From Brevibacterium rongguiense (GTDB lineage Bacteria > Actinomycetota > Actinomycetes > Actinomycetales > Brevibacteriaceae), in contig NZ_WWEQ01000005.1 in assembly GCF_009857845.1 (NCBI RefSeq), positions 28,097-92,096 on the forward strand: 64,000 nucleotides of DNA, written 5' to 3'. The position numbers and the translations under genes are program-made. Of this stretch, positions 36,003 to 45,758 are shown piece by piece (position 1 is the first letter of the stretch; every line of letters begins with the position of its first letter). The notes below the pieces were generated by a model. The model made no database searches, was not told the origin of the DNA, and saw nothing but the letters and a program-made list of their open reading frames with translations.

Positions 36003-36902
36003 TCAGATCCCCTCGAGCTGGACGCGGGTGAGTCGGGCGGTGATGAGCCGGCCGAGCCACAGGACGGCGGCGGCGACCGCGACGACCGCGAGCGTGACGA
36101 GGATGAGGACCACCGCCATCGCGGCGCCCAGCGCCCAGTTCTGCGCGGTGTTGAACTGGTTGGCGATGATCTGGCCGATCATCGAGCCGTTCGCACCGCC
36201 CAGCACGGTCGCCGTGACGTAGTCGCCGGTCAGGGGGATGAAAACGAGGAGGCAGCCACTGGCCACCCCGGGCATTGCCAGGGGCATCGTGATGCGGAAG
36301 AACGTGGACAGCCGCCCGGCGCCCAGGTCGTAGCTCGCCTCGCGCAGCGCCTGGCCGGCGGAGTCCATCGCCACGAACAGCGGCAGGATCATGAGCGGCA
36401 GGTAGTTGTAGACCACGCCGATCTGCACGGCGGCGCGCGTGTAGAGGATGTTGAGCGGGCCGGAGAGGAGGCCCAGCTGCTGCAGCCCGTCGGACAGGAA
36501 GCCGTCCGGGGAGAGGATGATCTGCCAGCCCAGGGTCCGGACGAGGAAGTTCGTCCAGAAGGGCACCATGACGATCGCCAGGAGCACCCCGCGCCGGTTC
36601 GCCGGGACCTTGACGGCCAGCCAGTAGGCGAACGGGACGCTGATGAGCAGGCAGAGGATCGTGCCGAGCACGGAGATGCGCAGGGTCGCCGCGAACGTGG
36701 CGAGGAACGAGCCGGTCATCGACTCCGCGTAGCGCTCGAGGCTCAGGCGGTCCGTGGCCACCGTGGTGAATTCGTCCGGCTTGTACCCGAAGCTGTAGAA
36801 CAGCACGAGGGCCACCGGGACGACGAAGAAGAAGACCGCATAGGCCCACGTGGGGAACGCGAGCGCCCCCGGGCCCAGGATCTTCGCTGCAAACCGCCTC
36901 AT
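36003..36902 (-). CDS. potB: Spermidine/putrescine ABC transporter permease PotB
   Basis: 299 residues with six spans. The EAA loop is REASYDLGAGRLSTFFRITMPL. The first outside loop (GYKPDEFTTVATDRLSLERYAE) is longer than in PotC, as usual. ATG 36902 overlaps the potD stop by four bases (ATGA). Pairs with PotC in the membrane. Confidence 0.9.
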   Translation of the reverse strand: MRRFAAKILGPGALAFPTWAYAVFFFVVPVALVLFYSFGYKPDEFTTVATDRLSLERYAESMTGSFLATFAATLRISVLGTILCLLISVPFAYWLAVKVPANRRGVLLAIVMVPFWTNFLVRTLGWQIILSPDGFLSDGLQQLGLLSGPLNILYTRAAVQIGVVYNYLPLMILPLFVAMDSAGQALREASYDLGAGRLSTFFRITMPLAMPGVASGCLLVFIPLTGDYVTATVLGGANGSMIGQIIANQFNTAQNWALGAAMAVVLILVTLAVVAVAAAVLWLGRLITARLTRVQLEGI

Positions 36903-38067
36903 GCTCCGCTCCTTGCCTGTGCTGCCGTGAGGATGTCGACGCGCCGCTGCTGGCCGGAGTTGAGCTCCGAGGCCGTCAGGCGATCGAGAATTTCCTGCGC
37001 TGGGAAGATGAGCTCCGGATAGTCGAACTCGTCCTCGACCTTCTTGTCCGTCAGCGACTTCGAGCCTGTCGGGTAGCCGATGTAATCGACCTCCTTGAGC
37101 GCCTGGTCCGGAGCGATAATCCAGTTGATGAAGGCGTGCGCGGCATCCGGATGCGGTGCACCCGTGGCGATGGCCCAGTTGTCCATCCACAGGTTGGCCG
37201 ACGGCTTCGCGAAGACGAACTTCCAGCGGTCGGGATCGTCGGATTCCATGATCCCCTGGCGAGCGTCGCCGTTGTAGGCCTGCATGAGAGTGAAGCCGCC
37301 CTGTGCCATGGCCGTGCTGGCAGATCCGACGTAGGCCTTCACATGAGGAGCCAACTCGTCGACGACGATCTTCTCGGCAGCGTCGAGCTCCGAGGTCTTC
37401 GTGGAATTCAGGTTGTAGCCGTCGCCCCGAGGCCGATTCCCGAGGCTTCCCACGGGTCTTCGAGCACGGCGACCTTCCCCGAGGCCTTGCCGGTGGCCAT
37501 CGTGACGAAGTCCTTCCAGGTCTCGAGGTCATCATTGATGGCCTGCGTGTCGTAGACGAAGCCCGTCGTCCCCCAGTTCTTGCACACCGAGTACGTGTTT
37601 TCAGGGTCGAATGGCTGTTTGAGGAAGTTCGGGTCCATCGTCGACAGATTGGGCAGCAGCTTCTTGTCGAGGGGCTGCAGCAGCTTGTGGTGGGCCATCT
37701 GCGGAATCACCAGCCCAGTCGGCACCACGATGTCGTAACCGGACGTCCCCCGTGTCGCAGAGAGCTTTGAGATCAGCTCCTCGTTCGAGCCGAACGAGTC
37801 CACCTGGACGATGACGTCGAAGTCCTTGCGGAACTTCTTGAGCAGCGCCGGGTCGTCGTAGTCGCCCCACGTGTAGATGTTGAGCTTGTCCTCGAGCTCG
37901 CCGTCGGGGGCGATGTTCGCCGCGACCCTGTCGCTGCGCCCGCAGCCGGTGACGACGAGGCCCGCCCCCGCCGCGGCGAGGCCCGCGAGCACCGAGCGCC
38001 GGCTCAGGCGCGCGGCGGCCTGCCGGGTGCCGAGGATGCGCACATCCGCGCCGGGCGCCTCACTCAT
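36899..38067 (-). pseudogene. potD: Polyamine-binding protein PotD split by a single frameshift
   Basis: Together the two pieces encode a normal PotD of about 388 residues. The first part (from ATG 38067) has a Tat-type lipoprotein signal (SRRSVLAGLAAAGAGLVVTGC, lipid cysteine C42) and IYTWGDYDDPALLKKF. Its frame runs to EDPWEASGIGLGAT and then hits TGA at 37408. The second part continues in the -1 frame as GYNLNSTKTSELDAAEKIV through WIIAPDQALKEVDYIGYPTGS. One G missing within 37418-37428 (ACGGC for ACGGGC) explains the break. Both sides are otherwise intact, so this is either a very recent mutation or a sequence error. The start overlaps potA by eight bases. Confidence 0.85.
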
Positions 38068-39181
38068 CGCCGAACACCTGCACGGCCTCGGGCGCCCAGC
38101 TCAGCGCGACCGCGTCGCCCTCGTGCACCTCGGGCGCGGCGACTGCGGGCACGCGGGCGAGGACCTCGCGGTCGCCCACCCGCACGAGGTACTGGACGAC
38201 ATCGCCCAGGAACGACTCGCCCACGACGGTGCCGGCCACCGCGTTGCGCGTCCCTCCGGCGGGAGCACCCGGGGCCACGGCGACCACCTCGGGCCGGATG
38301 GCGGCCTGGACGGTGATGCCGTGGGCGAAGTCCCGGGCGGCGGCCACCGGGACCTCGAGGTCCGCGGTCTCGCCGTGGAGGACCGTGGTGTCCCCGTCCG
38401 TGTTGCCCACGGTCGCCGCGACGAAGTTCTGCTTGCCGATGAAGCCCGCGACGAAGGCGTTCGCGGGCGCCTGGTAGATCTCCTCGGCCTCCCCGATCTG
38501 CTGGACGACGCCGTCGTTCATGACGACGATCCGGTCGCTCATCGCCAGCGCCTCCTCCTGGTCGTGGGTGACGAAGACGAACGTCAGCCCGATGTCCGTG
38601 TGGAGGCGGATGAGCTCGAGCTGCATCTCCTCGCGCAGCTTGCGGTCGAGGGCGGACATGGGCTCGTCGAGCAGGAGCACGCGCGGGCGGTTGACGAGGG
38701 CGCGGGCGAGCGCGGCGCGCTGGCGCTGGCCGCCGGAGAGCATGTCCGGCCTGCGCTCGGCGAAGCCCTCCATGCGCACGAGCCGCAGCGCCTCGGACAC
38801 CCGGGGGCCGATGTCCTTCTTCGCCACCTTCGCCCGCTTGAGGCCGTAGGCGACGTTCTCCGCGACGCTCATGTGCGGGAAGAGGGCGTAGGACTGGAAG
38901 ACGGTGTTGACCGGCCGCTTGTACGGCGGCAGCATCGCGATGTCCTCGCCGTCGAGCTCGATCGCACCGGATGTGGGCTCCTCGAAGCCGGCGATCATGC
39001 GCAGCAGCGTCGTCTTGCCGCAGCCCGAGGGGCCGAGCAGGGAGAGGAACTCGCCGGCGCGCACCTCGAGGTCGAGGCGCTTGATGGCGGTGTGCTCGCC
39101 GTAGTCCTTGCGGATCTCGCGGATCGTCAGCCGCCCGCCCGTGGTGGCGGGGCTCGCGGCCTGCTGGGAGGTCGTCGTCAT
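38060..39181 (-). CDS. potA: Spermidine/putrescine ABC transporter ATPase PotA
   Basis: 373 residues. Walker A is [15 protein letters not shown], signature MLSGGQRQR, Walker [13 protein letters not shown] and H-loop [15 protein letters not shown]-type regulatory domain ([16 protein letters not shown] onward) fills the C-terminal third. It precedes potD, potB and potC in one operon and sits 56 bases after the amidohydrolase gene. Confidence 0.92.
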   Translation of the reverse strand: MTTTSQQAASPATTGGRLTIREIRKDYGEHTAIKRLDLEVRAGEFLSLLGPSGCGKTTLLRMIAGFEEPTSGAIELDGEDIAMLPPYKRPVNTVFQSYALFPHMSVAENVAYGLKRAKVAKKDIGPRVSEALRLVRMEGFAERRPDMLSGGQRQRAALARALVNRPRVLLLDEPMSALDRKLREEMQLELIRLHTDIGLTFVFVTHDQEEALAMSDRIVVMNDGVVQQIGEAEEIYQAPANAFVAGFIGKQNFVAATVGNTDGDTTVLHGETADLEVPVAAARDFAHGITVQAAIRPEVVAVAPGAPAGGTRNAVAGTVVGESFLGDVVQYLVRVGDREVLARVPAVAAPEVHEGDAVALSWAPEAVQVFGDE

Positions 39182-39237
39182 GGCGCTTCCTTACGTCTGC
39201 TTCCGGCGGGATGGGGTCGAGGGTGCGGGCGCGGTGC

Positions 39238-40929
39238 TCACAGCGTGACCTGCGGGTCCGCGTGGACGAGGCGCCCGCCCGCGGCGGTGAGCAGGGTGCC
39301 CACGGTGTGCAGCTCCTGCGCGGGCAGCGCGAACGGGTTGGCATCGGCCAGCGCGAAGTCGGCCGGCGCGCCCACCCGCAGGCGGCCCGCGGTGTGCGTG
39401 CGGGCCAGCCGGGCCGAGCCCGAGGTGTAGGCGGCGAGCGCCGTCTCCAGGCGCAGCGCCTGGTGGGGCAGCAGGGGCTCGGGGCGGACCGCTGTGGGGT
39501 GGCTGCGGTTGACCGCCACGTGGATCGCCTGCCACGGATCCGGGCTGCTCACCGGCCAGTCGGAGCCCATGGCCAGCGGGGCGCCGGCGCGAGCGAGGTC
39601 GCCGAACGGGTACTGCCAGCCGGAGCGCTCCTCACCCAGCACGGGCATGTTGAGCTCGACCATCTGGTCCTCGTAGCACGCCCACAGGGCCTGCATGTTC
39701 GCGGTGATCCCCAGTTGCGCGAAGCGGGGGATGTCGGCGGGGTCGACGACCTGGATGTGGGCGATGTGGTGGCGGGCGTCGGACCGGTCGCCGGCGGCGG
39801 CAAGCGCCTCGAAGGCGTCGAGGGCCTCGGTGGAGGCCGCGTCGCCGATCGCGTGGCAGTGGATGTCGAGGCCCGCGGCGGAGATCGCCGCGAAGGCCGC
39901 GCGCAGGTGCTCGCGGGCGAAGTACTGCGTCCCCGTGCCCCCGCACGCGCACCGGTAGGGCTGCGCCATGGCCGCCGTCATCGACTCGACGATCCCGTCG
40001 AGCATGAACTTCACCTGCGTGGTGCGCAGGCGCGGGCTGTCCACCCGGCGGGCGGCCAGGCGGGCCGCCTCGGCCTCGACGTCGGCGATGTCCCGGCCCC
40101 ACCACAGCGAGCCGTTGACCTCCATGGTGAGCTCGCCGGCGGCCTCGGCCGCCACGTAGGCCGCCAGGCTGTCGCCGTGGCCGGAGTAGTCGCCCACGAT
40201 CGCGTCGATGTAGCCGGTGATGCCCAGGCCGTGCATGGCCGCCTGGCCGTGGAGCAGGCCCGCGCGCAGCTCCTCCGGGCTCTCCGGCGGGATGTGGGCC
40301 GCCACGAGGTCCATGGCCGACTCGTGGAGCGTGCCGGTGGGCTCGCCGTGCTCATCGCGCTCGATGACGCCGCCGGGGGGCGGCTGGGTGGTGCGGTCGA
40401 TGCCCGCGATCCGCAGCGCGGCCGTGTTCACCCAGGCGGAGTGGTGGTCGCGGTTGATGAGCTGGATGGGCCGATCCGATCCCACGGCCGCACCCGCCTC
40501 GTCGAGCTGGGAGGCCAGCGGCGCGCCGCCGGGGAAGTGGGCCATCGACCATCCGCCGCCGGTCAGCCAGCCCTCGCCCTGTGGCAGGGCGGCGCGGACC
40601 GCGGCGAGCACCTCGGCGGCCGAGGTGGTCTGCGAGACGTCGAACGCGAGCGCCTCCACTCCGGCGAAGACGGGGTGGGCGTGGGCGTCGACGAAGCCCG
40701 GGGCGAGCAGCGCGCCGTGGGCGTCGACGACGCGGCCCACCGGGTCCAGTCCGCGGCCGATCCCGGTGACCGTGCCGCCGGAGACCGTCACGGTGTCCGC
40801 GTCGAGGAGGCGCTCGCCGTCGAAGACGGCGGCGTTCGCGATCGTGAGGTCGAGGGGGTCCTGGACCGCAGGGCGCCCGGCCCCGGCGGCCGGGCCTGCG
40901 GCCGCTCCGGCGGCGGGATCAGCGCTCAT
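39238..40929 (-). CDS. Amidohydrolase family 3 metal-dependent hydrolase (YtcJ/AepA-like)
   Basis: 563-residue TIM-barrel hydrolase with the first metal-binding H-x-H in APGFVDAHAHPVF, the second histidine region in DIHCHAIGDAASTEAL, HIAHIQVVDPADIPRF, and a final Asp in PLAMGSDWPVSSPDPW. The family hydrolyses amide or formamidine-like bonds; substrates of the YtcJ branch are mostly unknown. The gene overlaps the ALDH stop by 11 bases and precedes potA, so it may process an N-acylated or amidino polyamine. That assignment is inference from context. Confidence 0.82.
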   Translation of the reverse strand: MSADPAAGAAAGPAAGAGRPAVQDPLDLTIANAAVFDGERLLDADTVTVSGGTVTGIGRGLDPVGRVVDAHGALLAPGFVDAHAHPVFAGVEALAFDVSQTTSAAEVLAAVRAALPQGEGWLTGGGWSMAHFPGGAPLASQLDEAGAAVGSDRPIQLINRDHHSAWVNTAALRIAGIDRTTQPPPGGVIERDEHGEPTGTLHESAMDLVAAHIPPESPEELRAGLLHGQAAMHGLGITGYIDAIVGDYSGHGDSLAAYVAAEAAGELTMEVNGSLWWGRDIADVEAEAARLAARRVDSPRLRTTQVKFMLDGIVESMTAAMAQPYRCACGGTGTQYFAREHLRAAFAAISAAGLDIHCHAIGDAASTEALDAFEALAAAGDRSDARHHIAHIQVVDPADIPRFAQLGITANMQALWACYEDQMVELNMPVLGEERSGWQYPFGDLARAGAPLAMGSDWPVSSPDPWQAIHVAVNRSHPTAVRPEPLLPHQALRLETALAAYTSGSARLARTHTAGRLRVGAPADFALADANPFALPAQELHTVGTLLTAAGGRLVHADPQVTL

Positions 40930-42436
40930 CGGCGCCGTCCTGGTCGCGGGGCGCCTGCGCGGCGGTGAACACGATGTCCTGCCACTCCTTCTTGGGCCCC
41001 GGGCTCTGGTCGATGAGGACGTGCTTGATCTGGGTGTACTCGTCGAACGAGTACTGCGACATGTCCTTGCCGAAACCGGAGGCCTTGTAGCCGCCGTGGG
41101 GCATCTCGGAGACGATCGGGATGTGCTCGTTGACCCAGACGGTGCCCGCCTCGATCTCCGCGGCCGCGCGCAGGGCGCGGTTCGTCTGCCCGGTCCACGC
41201 GGAGGCGGCCAGCCCGTAGGGGGTGTCGTTGGCCAGCGCGATCGCCTCGTCGTCGTCCTCGAACGCCATGGCGATCAGGACGGGCCCGAAGATCTCCTCG
41301 CGCCACACCTCGGCGTCGGTGCCGATGCCGGTGATGAGCGTGGGGCGGTAGTAGGCGGTGTCCTCCCGGGTGCCCGGCGTGCCCTCCGGGATCGTCCCGC
41401 CCGCGGCGATCGTCGCCCCGGCGGCGCGGGCGCGGTCGACGAACCCGGCCACGCGGTCGCGGTGGGCCACGGAGATGAGCGAGCCCAGGTCCGTGGCGGG
41501 GTCGGACGGGTCTCCCACGCGCACCCCGTCCATGAGCTCGGCGACGCGGGCGGTGAACGCCTCGTAGAGGGAGGAGTGGACGATCGCGCGGGTGGCGGCC
41601 GTGCAGTCCTGCCCGCCGTTGATGATGGAGCCCGCGACGGCGCCGCGCGCGGCGGCCTCGAGGTCCGCATCGGCGAAGACGACGAACGGGGCCTTGCCGC
41701 CCAGCTCCAGGTGCACGCGGGAGCCCTTGGCCGAGGCGACCTCCATGACGCGCCGGCCCACGGCGGTGGAGCCGGTGAACGAGGACATGACGACGTCGGG
41801 GTGGGCGATGAGCGCCTCGCCGGCGGTCCTGCCGTCGCCCGCGATGACGTTGATGACGCCGGCGGGGAAGCCCGCCTCGAGCGCCAGGCGGCCCAGCAGC
41901 AGCGTGGTGCCCGGGGTCATCTCCGAGGTCTTGAGCACGATCGTGTTGCCGGCCGCGACGGCGGGGAAGATCTTCCACGCGGCCATCTGCAGCGGGTAGT
42001 TCCACGGGGAGATCGAGCCGACCACGCCCAGCGGCTCGCGGCGGATCATCGACGTCGAGTTCTCCCAGTACGTCCCGGCGGAGAGCCCGGCGAGCTGGCG
42101 GGCGGCGCCGGAGAAGAATGCGGCGTTGTCCGCGGAGCCCGGGACGTCGAACTCCGTGGCCAGCCGGATCGACTTGCCGGTCTGCTCCGATTCCAGGCGG
42201 GCCAGCTCCTCGGCGTGCTCGCCCATGAGGCGGGCGAGTTCGCCCAGGGCCGTGGAGCGCTCGGCGGGCAGCGCGCGCTTCCATGCGGGGTAGGCGGCCT
42301 TCGCCGCCGCGACCGCGGCGTCGACATCGGAGGCGTCTGCCAGGCGGTAGCTCTCCCGCTGGGTGCCCGTTGCCGGGTTGACCGGGGTGTAGGCCGGGCC
42401 GTGGCCTTCGACGAGGTCTCCGTTGATGAGGTGCAC
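40919..42436 (-). CDS. Aldehyde dehydrogenase (aminobutyraldehyde/PuuC-like)
   Basis: 505 residues from GTG 42436, which has AGGAG four bases upstream. NAD-binding and catalytic features: SISPWNYPLQMAAWKIFPA, FTGSTAVG, catalytic Glu in LELGGKAPFVV, catalytic Cys in NGGQDCTAATR, and EEIFGPVL. The sequence NHPATG-like start (YTPVNPATGTQ) and the Pot context point to oxidation of gamma-aminobutyraldehyde or its glutamyl form. It is the first gene of the operon and divergent from the Lrp-type regulator. Confidence 0.85.
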   Translation of the reverse strand: MHLINGDLVEGHGPAYTPVNPATGTQRESYRLADASDVDAAVAAAKAAYPAWKRALPAERSTALGELARLMGEHAEELARLESEQTGKSIRLATEFDVPGSADNAAFFSGAARQLAGLSAGTYWENSTSMIRREPLGVVGSISPWNYPLQMAAWKIFPAVAAGNTIVLKTSEMTPGTTLLLGRLALEAGFPAGVINVIAGDGRTAGEALIAHPDVVMSSFTGSTAVGRRVMEVASAKGSRVHLELGGKAPFVVFADADLEAAARGAVAGSIINGGQDCTAATRAIVHSSLYEAFTARVAELMDGVRVGDPSDPATDLGSLISVAHRDRVAGFVDRARAAGATIAAGGTIPEGTPGTREDTAYYRPTLITGIGTDAEVWREEIFGPVLIAMAFEDDDEAIALANDTPYGLAASAWTGQTNRALRAAAEIEAGTVWVNEHIPIVSEMPHGGYKASGFGKDMSQYSFDEYTQIKHVLIDQSPGPKKEWQDIVFTAAQAPRDQDGADER

Positions 42437-42752
42437 GCTGCTCCTGACGGGTGGGGATCGGGGGGGGCGGGGTCGGCGGCCGCGAGCTGCGAAGACGACG
42501 CGGGCCGCGCGGCTTGCGTGGCCGCCGCACGGGCGTCGCGGCGGCGCTGCTGTGACCCCCTGCACAATCGGTTGCGGCAACCCTAGCGCAGACGGCCAGC
42601 CGTTCGCTACTGTTTCCGCTGTGCGGTAAGTTCTAATCGGGTCTTTCAGTTGCAAGAGGGACTTGTATCTACTGAAAATGCGGTTCATGCTGGTCGTGAC
42701 CGCGATCGAACGCGGGGCGCGCTCACGCCCGCTCGGCGAGGAGGTGGCCCGC
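42437..42752. promoter_or_regulatory. Divergent control region between the ALDH operon and the Lrp regulator
   Basis: About 315 bases without a gene. Bases 42600-42680 are AT-rich for this genome and hold TTGCAA, a CAAG-AGGGA-CTTG inverted pair (42655-42667) and TACTGA, plausible Lrp-type target and promoter pieces. No single operator can be fixed by eye. A longer reading of the regulator from TTG 42663 runs through this area but lacks conserved residues. Confidence 0.45.
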
Positions 42753-43232
42753 ATGCCCGGAGGGAGGCTGCAGCTGACGAAGTCGGATCTGCACCTTGAC
42801 CAGAAGTCCAAGCGGATCATCGAGGAGCTCCAGCACGACGGGCGGCGCACCTACTCGGAGATCGGGCGCGCCGTGGGCCTGTCCGAGGCCGCGGTGCGCC
42901 AGCGCGTCGCGAAGCTCATGGAAGCCGGGGCGATGCAGATCGTCGCGGTCACCAACCCGCTGCAGCTGGGCTTCGGGCGCCAGGCGATGATCGGGCTCAA
43001 GGCCACGGGCGAGCTCACGCCCGTGGCGGATGCGGTCGCAGACATCCCGCAGGTCGACTACGTCGTCGTCACTGCGGGCACGTTCGACATCCTCGCGGAG
43101 GTCGTCTGCGCCGACGACGACGAGCTGCTCGCCGTGCTCAACTCCATTCGCCAGATCCCGCACGTCCGGGAGACGGAGACCATGACCTACCTGACACTGT
43201 GGAATCAGAAATACAACTGGGGGACCAGATGA
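42753..43232 (+). CDS. Lrp/AsnC family transcriptional regulator
   Basis: 159 residues from ATG 42753, with GAGGAGG nine bases upstream. The helix-turn-helix lies in RRTYSEIGRAVGLSEAAVRQRVAKLMEAGAM (two parts), the effector-binding RAM domain in GLKATGELTPVADAVADIP and DYVVVTAGTFDILAEVVCADDDELLAVL. It overlaps the aminotransferase start by four bases (ATGA), a pairing common where Lrp proteins sense the aminotransferase substrate. Likely controls both this pair and the divergent polyamine operon. Confidence 0.87.
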   Translation: MPGGRLQLTKSDLHLDQKSKRIIEELQHDGRRTYSEIGRAVGLSEAAVRQRVAKLMEAGAMQIVAVTNPLQLGFGRQAMIGLKATGELTPVADAVADIPQVDYVVVTAGTFDILAEVVCADDDELLAVLNSIRQIPHVRETETMTYLTLWNQKYNWGTR

Positions 43233-44596
43233 CGACCGAACAGCAGAGTGCGATGCGCGATCACCTGTGGATGCACATGGCCAATCACCAGCACCTCTTC
43301 GAGGGCGGTGAGACGCCGATCATCACGCACGGCGAGGGCCACTACATCTACGACGACAAGGGCCGCAAGATCTTCGACGGGCTCGCCGGCCTGTTCGTCG
43401 TGCAGGTGGGCCACGGCCGCGAGGAGCTCGCGCAGGCCGCCTACGACCAGTCGAAGAAGCTCGCCTTCATGCCGCTGTGGTCGTATGCCCACGAGCCGGC
43501 GATCGAGCTGGCCGAGCGCCTGGCGGGCTATGCGCCCGGCGACCTCAACCACGTCTTCTTCACCTCCGGCGGCGGCGACTCCGTGGAGTCAGCGTTCAAG
43601 CTGGCGAAGAACTACTTCAAGATCCAGGGCAAGGGCGAGAAGCACAAGGTCATCTCCCGCGCGGTCGCCTACCACGGCACCCCGCACGGTGCGCTGGCCG
43701 TCACCTCGCTGCCCGGCCTGCGCAATCAGTTCGCCCCGCTGGTCCCCGGCGCGCACAAGGTGCCGAACACGAACTTCTACCGCGCCGACGACCGGTTCAA
43801 CGGCGATGAGAAGGCGTTCGGCCAGTGGGCCGCGGACCGCATCGCCGAGCAGATCGAGTTCGAGGGCCCCGATTCCGTCGCGGCCGTCTTCCTCGAGCCC
43901 GTGCAGAACTCCGGCGGCTGCTTCCCGCCGCCCCCCGGCTACTTCGAGCGGGTCCGCGAGATCTGCGACGAGTACGACGTGCTCCTCGTCTCCGACGAGA
44001 CGATCTGCGCGTTCGGGCGCATCGGCTCGATGTTCGCCTGCAACGACTTCGGCTACGTGCCGGACATCATCACGTGCGCCAAGGGCATCACGTCCGGCTA
44101 CGCGCCGCTGGGCGCCATGATCGCCTCGGACAGGCTCTTCGAGCCGTTCGGCAAAGGCGGGGAGACCTTCTACCACGGCTACACGTTCGGCGGGCACCCC
44201 GTGGCCTGCGCGGTGGCGATGAAGAACCTCGACATCTTCGAGCGCGAGGGCCTCAACGAGAACGTGCTGACCAACGGGCCGGCGTTCCGCGCCACGCTCG
44301 AGAAGCTCAAGGACCTCCCGATCGTCGGCGATGTGCGCGGCGAGGGCTTCTTCTACGGCATCGAGCTCGTCAAGGACAAGGAGACGAAGGAGTCGTTCTC
44401 CGACGAGGAGTCCGAGCGCATCCTCAAGGGCTACGTCTCCAACGCGCTGTTCGACGAGGGCCTGTACTGCCGCGCCGACGACCGCGGCGACCCCGTCATC
44501 CAGCTCTCGCCGCCGCTCACGGTGGGCCAGGCGGAGTTCGACGAGATGGAGGGCATCCTCCGCAAGGTCCTCACGAACGCGTGGGAGAAGATCTGA
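43229..44596 (+). CDS. Class III aminotransferase (polyamine/omega-amino acid type)
   Basis: 455 residues, PLP-dependent. The cofactor lysine is K285 in ITCAKGITSGYAPLGA; other blocks are HVFFTSGGGDSVESAFKLA, VAAVFLEPVQNSGGC, and YTFGGHPVACAVA. It resembles the group that includes putrescine-pyruvate aminotransferases (SpuC) and beta-alanine-pyruvate aminotransferases. With the divergent ALDH and Pot genes, putrescine or a related diamine is the likely amino donor. A strong hairpin follows 31 bases after the stop. Confidence 0.87.
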   Translation: MTTEQQSAMRDHLWMHMANHQHLFEGGETPIITHGEGHYIYDDKGRKIFDGLAGLFVVQVGHGREELAQAAYDQSKKLAFMPLWSYAHEPAIELAERLAGYAPGDLNHVFFTSGGGDSVESAFKLAKNYFKIQGKGEKHKVISRAVAYHGTPHGALAVTSLPGLRNQFAPLVPGAHKVPNTNFYRADDRFNGDEKAFGQWAADRIAEQIEFEGPDSVAAVFLEPVQNSGGCFPPPPGYFERVREICDEYDVLLVSDETICAFGRIGSMFACNDFGYVPDIITCAKGITSGYAPLGAMIASDRLFEPFGKGGETFYHGYTFGGHPVACAVAMKNLDIFEREGLNENVLTNGPAFRATLEKLKDLPIVGDVRGEGFFYGIELVKDKETKESFSDEESERILKGYVSNALFDEGLYCRADDRGDPVIQLSPPLTVGQAEFDEMEGILRKVLTNAWEKI

Positions 44597-44627
44597 CGGT
44601 TCGCTGAGCCCGGCCCAGGCGGCCACC

Positions 44628-44662
44628 CGACCGGCCCCCGCCCGTGTGGCGGGGGCCGGTCG
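44628..44662. terminator. Perfect 15-bp hairpin between convergent aminotransferase and purC
   Basis: Arms CGACCGGCCCCCGCC (44628-44642) and GGCGGGGGCCGGTCG (44648-44662) pair exactly around a 5-base loop. It lies in the gap between convergent genes and should end transcription from both. No T-run, as is common in very GC-rich actinobacteria. Confidence 0.8.
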
Positions 44663-44700
44663 TGCGTGCGGGCGGGCTCCGGCTGCGGAGGGGCGGGCGC

Positions 44701-45618
44701 TCAGGCCCCCGGGAAGGCCGCGCCCGTGATCCGCTCGAAGGCGGACGCATATCGCTCGCGGGTCCGCTCGACCACCTCGGCGGGCAGGGCCGGCGGCTGC
44801 TCCCCGGACTCGCGGTCCCAGCCGGAGTCCGGGCCCGTCAGCCAGTCGCGCACGAACTGCTTGTCGAAGCTCGCCTGCGATTCGCCGGGACGGTAGGCGG
44901 CCGCATCCCAGAAGCGCGAGGAGTCCGGCGTGAGCACCTCGTCGCCCAGCAGGATCTGGCCCTGCGGGCCGCGGCCGAACTCGAACTTCGTGTCCGCGAC
45001 GATGATCCCGCGCTCCCGGGCGATCTCCTCGGCGCGCGTATAGAGGCGAAGGGTGAGGTCGCGCAGCTCCTCGGCGTCCGCGCGGCCCACCACGTCGGTG
45101 GCCTTCTCGAAGCTGATGTTCTCGTCGTGATCGCCCAGCTGCGCCTTGGTCGCCGGCGTGAAGATGGCCGGCTCCAGCCGGTCCGCGTCGGCCAGGCCGG
45201 CGGGCAGCCGCACACCGCACACGCTGCCGTTGCGGCGGTAGTCCACGAGGCCGGAGCCGGTGAGGTAGCCGCGGGCCACGCACTCGAGGGGGAACATGTC
45301 CAGCGGGCGGCAGATCATCGCTCGGCCGGCCACCGCCTGCGGCACGTCGAGGTCGAGGACGTGGTTGCCCACGACGTCGGCCAGCTGGTCGAACCACCAC
45401 AGCGACAGGCCCGTGAGGATGGCGCCCTTGTCCGGGATCGGCGTGCTCAGCACGAAGTCGAAGGCGGAGATCCGGTCCGAGGCGACCATGAGCATGCGCT
45501 CGGCCTGGGCCAGCTGCGCACCGCCGTCGGCTCCGGGCGTCCCCGCGGGCACGTAGATGTCGCGCACCTTGCCCGAGTACGCGTGGGTCCAGCCGGGCAG
45601 GTCCAGTGAGTCGCTCAT
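44701..45618 (-). CDS. purC: Phosphoribosylaminoimidazole-succinocarboxamide synthase
   Basis: SAICAR synthetase of purine synthesis; 305 residues, the longer fungal/actinobacterial-type form. Motifs: YSGKVRDIYVPAG (nucleotide-binding), SDRISAFDFVLSTPIPDKG, VARGYLTGSG, and DTKFEFGRG. The start ATG 45618 has AAAGG upstream. A TAGACT -10 box lies at 45696-45691. Confidence 0.95.
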   Translation of the reverse strand: MSDSLDLPGWTHAYSGKVRDIYVPAGTPGADGGAQLAQAERMLMVASDRISAFDFVLSTPIPDKGAILTGLSLWWFDQLADVVGNHVLDLDVPQAVAGRAMICRPLDMFPLECVARGYLTGSGLVDYRRNGSVCGVRLPAGLADADRLEPAIFTPATKAQLGDHDENISFEKATDVVGRADAEELRDLTLRLYTRAEEIARERGIIVADTKFEFGRGPQGQILLGDEVLTPDSSRFWDAAAYRPGESQASFDKQFVRDWLTGPDSGWDRESGEQPPALPAEVVERTRERYASAFERITGAAFPGA

Positions 45619-45690
45619 GGCCGCACCTTTCTGTGCAGGGGAGGAGCGGTGCGGCGGCGCTGGGCGCCGTGCTGCCGCGGAAGGGGCTCC

Positions 45691-45696
45691 AGTCTA
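45691..45696 (-). promoter_or_regulatory. -10 box (TAGACT) of purC
   Basis: TAGACT on the minus strand, predicted start near 45684, leader about 65 bases. Sequence context GTAGACTGG is shared with purD. Confidence 0.5.
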
Positions 45697-45758
45697 CGGC
45701 CGCCGGCGCCCGCCGCGCGCGGCTCGGCTGGGCACCGCCCCCGAGGCGCGGGCCCGGG

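Noticed and set aside
37400..37460. Programmed ribosomal frameshift in potD
   Set aside because: No slippery heptamer or downstream structure is evident, and binding proteins of this family are not known to use frameshifting.
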